Source of the DNA: Lactuca virosa
Taxonomy: Eukaryota > Streptophyta > Magnoliopsida > Asterales > Asteraceae
Assembly (NCBI GenBank): GCA_928212115.1
Contig: CAKMRJ010003334.1
Location: forward strand, 102,744,457-102,808,456
Length of the DNA: 64,000 bases
Reading direction: 5' to 3'
The number at the start of each line of letters is the position of its first letter. Position 1 is the stretch's first letter. Positions 48,596 through 58,890 of the stretch are shown in pieces. Below the pieces are notes generated by a model. That model was given only the letters and a program-made list of their open reading frames with translations, was not told the origin of the DNA and did not search any database. The translations under genes and the position numbers were made by a program.

Positions 48596-49097
48596 TATAC
48601 ATGTCAATGTTTATTTATATTTTAGATACTCTTAATAATTTTATTTAAACATTTACTAATATTTATTTATGTTTCTAATTAGTAAAGTTATGTATTAGTT
48701 ATAAGTCTTATTGTATGATTTATAAAATACATATACATATATACACAACGGGAATATATATGCAACGGTTATAAACAACAAAAACAACGGCTATATTTTT
48801 TACCATAAATAAACATCTTTACCCTGCTTATTTTACCCACAACAAATATTTCTCTCTTCTATCAAATAAATCAATTTCAAGAAAGCTTCAAGATGATTCA
48901 TCCTTTTGTGATAATCATGACTATAATAGTCATGTTACTTTTCATCCCAATCCTTAACATCGAAGATAATATGGAATTTCATCTACTTTTAGGCTTGTAT
49001 GCAATGTTAGCTTTACCGCTTCTTTTTGTGTAATATTTATTGAAATAAATGGATTTTAATTTTAATTTTTATTTTGTTTAAAATTTATAGTTACATT

Positions 49098-50135
49098 ATG
49101 TCCAACATTGCAAAGCTCGAGTTTGCAACACTTGAAGTTAGTGGGAAAAACTATGTGCCATGGATGATAGATGTAAAAACGCATCTTGAATCCATGGGTA
49201 TCTCAAATACTATATATGAATTTAATAACTGCTTGTCACAAGACAAAGCAAAAGCACAAGTTTTCCTTCGTAAGCATATTGATGAAATGTTGATATTTGA
49301 ATATCTTGATGTTACTGATCCAAGTATTCTCTGGAATCTTTTGAAAGAAAGATTTGATCATCAAAATGAAGTTATACTTCCAAATGCTAGAGATGAATGG
49401 AGAACACTAAGGTTTCAAGACTTCAAGAAAGTAAATGAATACAACTCAGCTTTGTTCAGAATATGTTCACAACTCAAGTATTGTGGACAAGAGGTTACTG
49501 ATGAAGATATGTTGGAGAAAACTTACTCAACATTTCATGCAACAAACATTACTTTGATGCAACAATATCGGATGCAAAAGTTCACAAGATATTCTGAACT
49601 GAATGCATGTCTGCTCGTTGCAGAGCAAAACAATGAACTCTTAATGAAAAACCATGAATCTCGTCCAATGGGATCAGTAGCACTTTCTGAAGCAAATGCT
49701 ACAAATATTGATGGTCATCGAAACAATACACGTGGACGAGGGCGAGGTTGTGGTCGAGGGCGAGGCCGTGGCTATTTTAATCGAAACCAAAGCCATAATC
49801 AGAACCATAATTCTGGCCGTGGACAAGGTAATAATCGTGGTCGTGGCCAGAAAAGAAATAATTACCAATATTCACAAAGAAACAATGTCCACACACAAGA
49901 TAAGGCCAAAGTGGCAAGGCATGGCACTGAGACATCACAAAAATCTGATGGTTCATGTTATAGATGTGGTAGTACAGGCCATTGGTCAAGGACCCGTCGC
50001 ACACCTGCACATCTTTGTCAACTTTATCAAGAGTCCATTAAAGGAAAAGGAAAAGAAGCAAACCTCATTGATAATGTTGAATTCACTCCGCTAAATGTTG
50101 CTGATTTCTGCAATGACATGGAAGACATAAACTAA
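49098..50135 (+). CDS. Ty1-copia gag protein (zinc knuckle damaged)
   Basis: An open frame of 345 residues from the ATG at 49098; an in-frame ATG at 49074 lies just upstream but lacks similarity to gag starts. It begins MSNIAKLEF and carries WxDL-type gag (retrotran_gag) features such as WMIDVKTHLES and LWNLLKERFDHQ. These are followed by a Gly-Arg-rich basic tract (GRGRGCGRGRGRG) and one CCHC knuckle, CYRCGSTGHWSRTR. The last knuckle cysteine is replaced by Arg (codon 49995-49997), so RNA binding should be impaired. Gag forms the virus-like particle that packages element RNA. The frame is otherwise open, unlike pol. Confidence 0.85.
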   Translation: MSNIAKLEFATLEVSGKNYVPWMIDVKTHLESMGISNTIYEFNNCLSQDKAKAQVFLRKHIDEMLIFEYLDVTDPSILWNLLKERFDHQNEVILPNARDEWRTLRFQDFKKVNEYNSALFRICSQLKYCGQEVTDEDMLEKTYSTFHATNITLMQQYRMQKFTRYSELNACLLVAEQNNELLMKNHESRPMGSVALSEANATNIDGHRNNTRGRGRGCGRGRGRGYFNRNQSHNQNHNSGRGQGNNRGRGQKRNNYQYSQRNNVHTQDKAKVARHGTETSQKSDGSCYRCGSTGHWSRTRRTPAHLCQLYQESIKGKGKEANLIDNVEFTPLNVADFCNDMEDIN

Positions 50136-50283
50136 AAAAAAATCGATTATTGTTCTAGTAAAACGGTTTTTCCTTCGTTTGTTTTTCATGTAATGTCTTT
50201 CCTACATAAAATGAACTTTCTTTTTAATAATAATTATGATTATGTTTATTCACTTATTATTCCTTTTATATGTGAAGTTTAAT

Positions 50284-53200
50284 ATGAGTCCAACTGGAGC
50301 ACAACACCAAGAAAAGAATGGAGATCTTTGTATAGCAGATAGTGGTAGTACACATACTATTCTGAAATCAAAGAAATATTTTTCAGAATTAGTACCAACA
50401 AAAACAGTCATACATACAATATCAGGTCCTGCAGACTTGATAGAGGGAACCGGGAAAGCCCATTTTATATTACCAAATGGTACAAGCTTTTGTATAGAAA
50501 ATGCCTTATTTTCTCCAAAGTCTAATAGAAACTTATTAAGTTTCAATGACATATATTTCAAAGGTTATGACACAAAAACTGTGACCATTGAAAATAAGAA
50601 ATATATGTATATTATAGACAAAAACCATGTGCTTGAAAAACTACCAACACTTGATTCTGGTCTGCATTATACATATATACATATGATTGAATCAAATATG
50701 GTAGTAGAAGGAAAACATTGTGATCCTGGGACATTCAGTTTATGGCATGATAGGTTGGGCCACCCAGGATTAACAATGATGCGAAGGATAATTGAGAATA
50801 CACACGAGCATCCATTGAAGGACCAAAAGTTCCCTCAATCCAATAGCATAAAACCATGTACATCTTGTTCCCTTGGAAAGTTAATTATAAAACATTCTCC
50901 AATGAAAGTTGAAAGGGAGTCACCTAGATTTCTAGAAAGAGTTCAAGGTGATATATGTGGACCGATTCACCCACCATCTGGACCATTCAGATACTTTATG
51001 GTCTTAATAGATGCATCCAGCAAATGGTCTCATGTTTGCCTATTATCAACTCGTAATATGGCATTTGCAAAGTTTCTTGCCCAAATTATTAAATTAAGGG
51101 CACATTTCCCTGATTATACTATCAAAAGAGTGAGACTTGATAATGCTGGTGAATTTACTTCACAAGCATTTAATGACTATTGTATGTCTGTAGGAATTGT
51201 TGTTGAGCATCCAGTTGCTCATGTACACACACAAAATGGTTTAGCTGAATCACTGATTAAACGTCTCCAGCTAATAGCTAGACCATTGATAATGCAGACC
51301 AAACTTCCTGTTTCTGTTTAGGGCCATGCAATCTTACATGCTGGATCATTGATACGCATGAGACCAAGTTCATATCATGTATATTCTCCACTACAATTTG
51401 CTTTCGGTCAAGAGCCAAATATATCCCATTTGAGAATTTTTGGTGTGCAGTATATGTCCCTATTGCACCACCTCAACGGACAAAAATGGGTCCTCAAAGA
51501 AGGTTGGGAATATATGTTGGTTATGAGTCAGTCTCTATTATAAGATATCTTGAACCATTAACAGGTGATGTTTTCACAGCACGCCTAGCAGATTGTCAAT
51601 TTGATGAGGCAAATTTCCCATCATTAGGTGGAGAAAAGAAGATTCTGGAAAAAGATGTGTAATGGCATGAGCCTACTTTATCATATCTTGACCCTCGCAC
51701 AAAGCAATGTGACATGGAAGTTCAAAAGATAATGCATTTCCAAGAAATGGCAAATCAATTACCTGATGCATTTACTGACACAAAAAGGGTGACTAAATCA
51801 TATATACCAGCTGTCAATGTTCCAGCTCGAATTGACATTCCACATGGACAATCTGATGATAAAGTCACTCAAGAGTCTAAAACACGCCTGAAGCGTGGAA
51901 GGACATTTGGTTCTAAGGATAAGAACCCACGAAAAAGAAGAGGAGCAGAAAATGCACTAGATCAAGATGAAAGTGTTCCTGGAGAAACACGAATTATTCA
52001 AATTCCCCCAGGAAAGGAGGATGATGCATTAAATTATGGTCAGACAAATAGAATATGTGACCAAAATGAAACTGACAATATAGGTGCAATATTTTCTTAT
52101 TCAGTTGCATGTGATATTATGAATGATGATCCCGAACCACAATCTGTCATTGAATGTCAAAGAAGAAATGATTGGGCTAAATGGAAGGAAGCTATGCAAG
52201 TTGAATTAAATTCTCTTAACAAGAGAAAGGTTTTTGGGAACATTATCCTCACACCTGAAGTTGTGAAACCATTAGGATATAGATGGATCTTTGTACGAAA
52301 AAGACATGAGAAAGACGAAATTGTAAGATACAAGGCCATGCTTGTTGCTCAAGGTTTCTCTCAAAGACTTGGAATTGATTATGAAGAAACTTATTCACCG
52401 GTAATGGATGCAACCACTTTCAGATATTTAATCAGCTTGGCAGTATCTAAAAATTTAGAGATGCGTCTTATGGATGTTGTTACAACTTACTTGTATGGAT
52501 CACTTGATAGTGATATCTATATGAAAATCCCTGAAGGATTAAAAATGCCTGAACCGTTAAGTGCAAAACCCAAAGAAATGTATTCTATAAAATTATAAAG
52601 ATCTTTGTATGGGTTAAAGCAATCTGGGCGCATGTGGTACAATCGTTTAAGCGATTATTTGACAAGTAAAGGTTATAAAAATAACACTATTTGTCCATGT
52701 GTATTTATTAAGAAAACAACATCTGGATATGTGATCATAGCAGTCTATGTTGATGATCTAAACATCATTGGAACGAATAAATAAATCCTTGAAGTGATTG
52801 AACTTTTAAAGAAAGAATTTGAAATGAAAGATCTTGGAAAAACCAAATATTGTCTTGGTTTACAGATTGAGCATATGCCTAACGGAAAACTTGTGCATCA
52901 ATCAAATTACACAGAAAGAGTCTTGAAACGTTTCAGTATGGAAAATGCAAATCCTTTAAGCACTCCAATGGTTGTTAGATCATTAAATATTGACAAGGAT
53001 CCATTTCGTCCATGCGAAGAAAATGAAGAAGTCATTGGTTCAGAAGTACCGTTTCTAAATGCAATTGGAGCTCTTATGTATCTTACCAATTGTACTAGAC
53101 CTGACATTTCTTTCGCTGTAAACTTGCTAGCAAGATTTAGTTCAGCCCCAACAAAAAGACATTGGAATGGAATCAAACATATTTTTCGATACCTTCGAGG

Positions 53201-53744
53201 AACTAGTGATTTAGGGTTATTTTACCCTAACAATTCAAAACAAGGCCTGATTGGTTATGCAGATGCAGGTTATTTGTCTGATCCTCATAAAGCTAGATCT
53301 CAAACTGGATATGTATTCATGAATAGAGGTACTGCAATTTCCCGGCGTTCTCAAAATCAAACACTTGTTGCCACATCCTCAAATCATGCTGAAGTAATTG
53401 CACTAAATGAAGCTAGTAGAGAATGTACATGGTTAAGATCGATGACACAACTAGTTTTAACTTCATGTGGACTTGAAAAGGATATGTGTCCAACTTTAAT
53501 TTATGAAGATAACTCAGCATGTGTCACTAAAATGAAAGAGGGATATATCAAAAGCGACAGGACAAAACATATACCTCCAAAGTTTTTTGAGTACACTCAA
53601 GAGCTTATAAAAAACCATCAAGTTGAAATCAAATATGTTCAATCCAGTAACAATGCAGCAGACCTTTTTACGAAGGCACTTCCTACTGCAACCTTCAGGA
53701 AACATGTCCATGGCATCGGAATGCGACATGTGCATAGAATATAA
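50284..53744 (+). pseudogene. Ty1-copia pol (protease, integrase, RT, RNase H), disrupted
   Basis: All domains are present in copia order. Protease has an intact ADSGSTHT. Pre-integrase zinc domain follows (WHDRLGHPG...CTSC). Integrase core carries VQGDICGPI, VRLDNAGEF and HTQNGLAES. Reverse transcriptase carries GYRWIFVRK and an intact YVDDLNIIG. RNase H carries GYADAGYLS, LVATSSNHAE, YEDNSACV and TKHIPPKFFEY. It is broken by TAG at 51319-51321 in integrase, a one-base frameshift near 51442, and TAA at 51659-51661, 52596-52598 and 52783-52785. Three of the four stops look like single-base changes of a Trp, Gln or Glu codon. It cannot make a full polyprotein from one frame. Confidence 0.9.
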
Positions 53745-53869
53745 TGTGACGAATGTCTAAATAAGGGGGAGTCAACTATACACTGCACTCTTTTTCCCTT
53801 CGCTAAAGTTTTTTTCCCACTGGGTTTTCTTTAGCAAGGTTTTTAATGAGGCAGTACGTCAAAGCTGAA

Positions 53870-54043
53870 TGCTAGCAAGATTTAGTTCAGCCCCTCCATT
53901 GTAAAGAATGAAACACACCAAAAGTTATAAGAGATATAACTTTCATATTCTCTCTAAATATTCTTTCTTCTCAATTAAAGTTCTTATCAAAGTTTACTAG
54001 TTTGGTTTGATTTATAGTTACATTAACTACGCTTAATTCATAA
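53870..54043 (+). mobile_element. Aberrant 3' LTR of the copia element
   Basis: From 53891 to 54043 the sequence matches the R/U5 part of the 5' LTR (48066-48218). The U3 part and the polypurine tract before it are missing. In their place 53870-53894 is an exact 25-bp copy of internal RNase H sequence (53125-53149). The last two bases, CA, are also lost, and (TA)n follows at once. The end cannot serve as a normal integration substrate or promoter. Confidence 0.85.
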
Positions 54044-54407
54044 AATATATATATATATAATATATTATATATAATATATAGATATATATATATATATAGA
54101 TATATATAATCAAAAAAAGTCTTCAAACAAACAAAAACTCGCCAACTTCTATTTACACGTTTAGCGTCAAACATCAATAGTGTCTACAAACAAAACGAAA
54201 ACAAATTATAAACAAATGCATGATAAAAACTATAATTTATTCAATTAGAACAATAAAAAATGGTTTTATAATTAATTACCTATTGCTTATGAAAGACCTA
54301 AGTTGCACGGAAACGGATACAACAATGGGAAACGGATACGGAACGAAAACATAAAACGGGAAAACTTAAAATTCAAAATACGGATACGGCAGAGATACAA
54401 CAATATA

Positions 54408-54483
<76 letters not shown>
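54044..54483. repeat. TA-rich spacer with (TA)n tracts
   Basis: Interrupted TA repeats (54044-54110) follow the copia element; a pure run (54411-54482) directly precedes the LINE reverse transcriptase. Between them is a short stretch with repeated ACGGATACGG. No gene. Confidence 0.8.
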
Positions 54484-54488
<5 letters not shown>

Positions 54489-55946
54489 TAAGGTTGATTT
54501 TGAAAAGGCGTATGATTCGGTGAGCTGGGAATATCTAGATACGATTCTTTGTTTCTCGGGTTTGGTGAGAAATGGAGAGGTTGGATTCGGGGTATGTTTT
54601 CAAATGCGAAATCTTCTGTGTTGATTAATGGAAGTCCTATGGATGAGTTTCAACTTTTCAGAGGTCTTAGACAAGGGGGTACTCTTTCTCATTTTCTGTT
54701 TATTATAGCTATGGAAGGTCTTCATATTGCAGTTGAGGATACGGTTGCAGAAGGGGTGTTCCGGGGTGATCATTTGGGATCTGATGATGTTATTATTTCT
54801 CACTTGTTTTATGCAGATGATGCTATTTTCTTAGGAGAGTGGGATGCGGCTAATATCCAGAATCTGATTCGTATTTTGCGATGCTTCTTTTTGGTGTCGG
54901 GCCCTAATCTTAATCTTAATAAATCTAAGCTCTTTGGTGTGGGAGTCAATTCGTTGGAGGTTGATAGCTTAGTTTCTTTTACTGGGTGTTCGGCTGGTGT
55001 TTTTCCTTTTGTCTATCTTGGTATTCCGGTTGGAGAATCTATGGCGCGTATTAAAGGATGGCAAGTTATTATTGATCGTTTTAAGAAGCGGTTAGCTTCT
55101 TGGAAGGTGAAGCTGTTGTCCATTGGAGGCAGGTTGACTCTTCTTAAATCTGTTCTGGGGAGTTTGGGTATTTCTTTCCTCTCTATTTTTCGTCTTCCTA
55201 CTACAGTGTGTCGTCAGTTTGAGGCGTTAAGGGCTCGATTTTTTTGGGGTATGGAAGAAGGCCAAAATCGAATTCATTGGGTTAATTGGAGTTTGATTTT
55301 AAACTCTCATGCGCAGGGAGGTCTGGGGGTTGGTAGTTTGGATGCTTTTAACTTAGCTCTTCTTTATAAATGGAAGTGGTGTTTTCTTAATGAACCGGGT
55401 GCTCTTTGGGTTAAAATTATTAAATTTTGTTATGGAGATGGCGGTGGTTTTTCGGATGGGCAGAGATTAGGTTATGGAGGAGGGGTTTGGAATAAAATTG
55501 TCAGCTCTATTAACCAACTTCATGAGAAGGGTATTATCCCTTCTAATTCTTTGCATAGGGTTGTTGGAGATGGGGTACATACTAGGTTTTGGAAGGATGC
55601 CTGGTGTTCAGATAGTCCTCTTATGTTGAGATTCGGAAGAGTTTTTGCTTTGGCTACCAATCAAGATGCTCGGGTTAGTGAGTTTTGGTCTTCAATAGGT
55701 TGGACATTCCATTGGAGGTGTGAGATTAGAGGAGGGGTTGAATCGACTCAATTTGATCTTGTGGAACATTTGTCTCCTATTCGGTTAGGGGTGTTGCCTG
55801 ACAAGTGGATTTGGGATTTAGATCATTCAGGTATTTTTTCTGTTAGTTCTACAAGGACTTGGGTTGATGTTATGAGACTACCTTTAGGTAGTTTTCCTAC
55901 TAGATGGAACCTATTTGTTCCAATTAAAATAAATATTTTTCTGTGG
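54484..55946 (+). pseudogene. LINE (L1-type) reverse transcriptase, truncated at both ends
   Basis: The sequence opens mid-domain at the end of a (TA)n tract with LFKVDFEKAYDSVSW, so the endonuclease and N-terminal RT are missing. A one-base frameshift near 54552 moves it to a long open frame. That frame holds LFRGLRQGGTLSHFLF (canonical QGDPLSP), FYADDAIFLG with an intact YADD, FVYLGIPVG, and the C-terminal zf-RVT region (DKWIWDLDHSGIFSV...WNLFVPIKINIFLW). It stops at 55946 only because the gypsy element is inserted there. The remaining C-terminus should resume beyond the window. It is well preserved compared with the other LINE relics here. Confidence 0.9.
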
Positions 55947-58280
55947 TGTGACAACCCGGAACTTCTATCTTGTACATTTTATTCAATTCAGTCAATGTTA
56001 AACTTGTTTCTGTTGTCTTTTAGCACTGTTTAAGGGTTCGCTTAAGTGTTCTAAGCTTGAGTACAACCAAGGTTGAGATTAGGGATGAGTTATCAAGTCG
56101 TAAAAGTAGCAAATCGGGCCATACACTCCTTTAGGAGGAGTGTACGGCCGTACACATGGGTGTACGGCCGTACACCCCCTCATGGCCGCACACCCACCCC
56201 TATATATATGAGTGGACCTCCTTTCCTTCATTCCTTTCTTCTCTTGGCTGCACACTACTCCATTTCTCTCAAGTTTACTCAACCGTGAATCCTCCAAGGC
56301 TTCAAAACGTGAGTATTCCATCCTCTAGCTTGTTATACTTGAAAGACCTCTTGATGTAAGCCTTGATTCATCAAGTTTCAACATGATTCATCATCATTTG
56401 AAGGTGTACGGCCGCACACCTTCATAAGGTGGGCCGTACACACCTTAAAGACCCTCCAAAGTGAGAGTTTGGCCCCTATCTTCTAGTTGGACATGATCCT
56501 AGCCTTGATACACCTTAAAGTCTACAACTTTAGCATGAACATGAAGGGTGTACGGCCGCACACCCCCTTGTACGGCCGCACACACCCCCATAGGGCCGTA
56601 AACCCACTTTGATGATCTTTATTGGCCTCAAACTTGCATTACAACTAAGCATGGGATCTAGAACACTTCTTGGATGCTAGTTAGAACCTTGGAAACACCT
56701 CAAAATCACATCTCATTATGAGTGTACGGCCGTACACTCATGGGTCGCACACCCATGGCCGTACACACCCTTAGGGTGGCCGTACACCTCCTTCACTCAA
56801 TCACATAAGGTTTTAACACTTAGTTCAAGTGTTTCCAAGTCCCTAGAGTGGTTTCCCATCATGTCTAGTAGTGAAATACCCTAATTTGACTCCTATATGT
56901 GTTATTACATGTTAAATAGGATCCAATTGTGTTCAAGGCTTCACTTGACACTCATCATCTCGTATCGATCTTTCATACAAACCACTCACTCGAGGTGAGT
57001 TCATACCCCTACATTTTCAGAGTTTTTAATGTTTTCAGGGGGGAATACAAGCCAAACATAAATGGTTTTATGAAATTTATACAAAAAGGATTTTAGTAAA
57101 CATAAACGGATGCAATCAATACGAACACATAGTTTCTACAGTTTTACCAAAATATTTAGATATTTTATCCCTTCTATATTTTATGCTGCGCATAAGGGAC
57201 GTTTTCAACTTACGAGTTTAACCGAACAGTTTTCAGATCAATACATGATTTTACTCATACAAACACACAAACTATAATAGGTATAGTTTGGGAATTCATA
57301 CAAGGTTATACATATACATACATACAAACTATAATAGGTATAGTTTGGTGGATACATACAAGGTTATACATATACAAACACACAAGCTATATTAGGTATA
57401 GTTTGGAAATTCATACAACAGTTTACAAACCTGTCGGTTATTCATAAAAAGGGTTTTTCTATATTATTATTTGTAAAGTAGTTATTCTAATTGGAGACAC
57501 GTCCTTTGGCGCTTACAAAACTTAACTAAGTGGAGGACTACCCCTTATGATCCAGAATCTCCCCGAGGGAGAGCGTGATTTTTGCGTATAGATCTATACG
57601 GGACTGACTATCCCGCACCTTGCTGCTAGCTACAGTAGGACCGGCAGGTCTACGGGTGACAAAGTCATAAAGGATACTCGTGCCCGATTCGTGCCATATC
57701 AAGTTAATGTATGGTCATAAAGCTCGCAACGTAGATAACAACGATACCTTTACGTAATAATATACTATACATACTGGTAGTAACCAGGGATTTCAAACAG
57801 AGAATTTCATACAGAGATTTTTCATACAAAATTCATCATACAATGCATCTGGTATTAGTCCAATCATACAAACATTTTTACTTACATTATCTCACTTTTA
57901 CTAAAGAAAATATTGGATTTTCTTGGAATCATGCAAACATTTTTACAGATTCATCAACAAGTTTTTACTACATAACATCACTTATGAACTCACCAAATTT
58001 ATGCTGATACTCTTTCAAAACTGCTTGTATTCTCAGGAAATCAGTAGACAGGTACCTCTTGGAGTTTTGAGAAGTCGGAGCGATTAAAGTCATGTCTTTA
58101 TATTTTACTTACACTTTTGATGTATTCAAACAAGACTTAAATAGATGTAAACCTTTTTCATATATGTATTCAATGTAATGGTTGTGTTTACTATGATTGC
58201 TATGATACAATGGTTGTGATACTACACATGACGTCATCCACCCCCAAACGTTTCTGCCGTTCCGGTTTGGGGGTGTGACA
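55947..58280 (+). mobile_element. 5' LTR of Ty3-gypsy chromovirus
   Basis: A 2334-bp LTR starts TGTGACAACCCG and ends GGGGGTGTGACA, followed within three bases by a tRNA-Met primer-binding site. The 5-bp sequence before it, tgtgg, should be duplicated after the 3' LTR outside the window. Near 56200 TATATATATGAG offers a TATA-like promoter. It carries a dense array of GTGTACGGCCGTACAC palindromes (56140-56785). Compared with the visible start of the 3' LTR it shows about 20 substitutions over some 530 bp and a 49-bp indel. Confidence 0.92.
56140..56785. repeat. Array of TGTACGGCCGTACA palindromes in gypsy LTR
   Basis: Perfect copies of GTGTACGGCCGTACAC lie at 56140-56155 and near 56160-56175 and 56721-56738. 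Variants ending GCACAC lie near 56404, 56548 and 56569. At least nine GGCCG-cored sites occur in about 650 bp. Confidence 0.85.
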
Positions 58281-58890
58281 GATTGGTATCAGAGCCCTTG
58301 TTTATAGTGAACTAAGTATACCGAACCTTACATGGTATACAACTATAAACACTAAGGGGCTGAAATACTATGAACTAAAAGTATACTTTTAAAAATATAA
58401 GTATTTTATAAGAAGTATACAAGAATGCATACATAACAGAACCAGAGTCATAAGTAGAACAAAACAAAAGTATTTGGATGTTGGACGCTGCGGTTAAACC
58501 TGGGCAGTTGTGTAATCATGTGTAGGGTCAATATAGCCTGATCAACTATATTTATTCGAGACATGACCAACATGTGCTTGGGAGTGACTGTGGTGTTGCA
58601 ACAAGCCTAAAACTTACCAAGTATATATACATCAGATATCGGTAGAACAAAACATACAACTTAAAATACTATATGAGTATTTTAGCTAGAGCCGAATACA
58701 ATATAGAGATTCATTCCAAGTGTTGCTACATATTTCTTCTTAGCGATAGTTACTTGCAATTGTAACCCTCCTCTATATATCGCTTCGTAGAACACTTTAA
58801 CTTTCAAAATGAGATATATCTTGTTTCATATATCTTGATTTAAATTTAGGGGACTTATCATCCTCCTCTTCCTGATTGTTCTAGAACAAG
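58281..58890 (+). other. Gypsy leader region
   Basis: Untranslated leader between the 5' LTR and gag. No ORF or distinct repeat is seen. Confidence 0.6.
58284..58295 (+). other. Primer-binding site (initiator tRNA-Met type)
   Basis: TGGTATCAGAGC, complementary to the 3' end of plant initiator tRNA-Met, begins three bases after the 5' LTR. It is where minus-strand DNA synthesis is primed. Confidence 0.92.

Noticed and set aside
49696..50094. Alternative frame over copia gag
   Set aside because: It is a shadow of the Gly-Arg-rich gag tract.
56073..56359. Short plus and minus frames in the gypsy LTR, repeated near 63570-63785
   Set aside because: They recur because both LTRs share sequence; the palindrome array keeps both strands open by chance.
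58284..58295. tRNA gene at the TGGTATCAGAGC sites (also 36479-36490)
   Set aside because: Only the primer-binding complement is present, placed next to LTR ends; no cloverleaf can be drawn.
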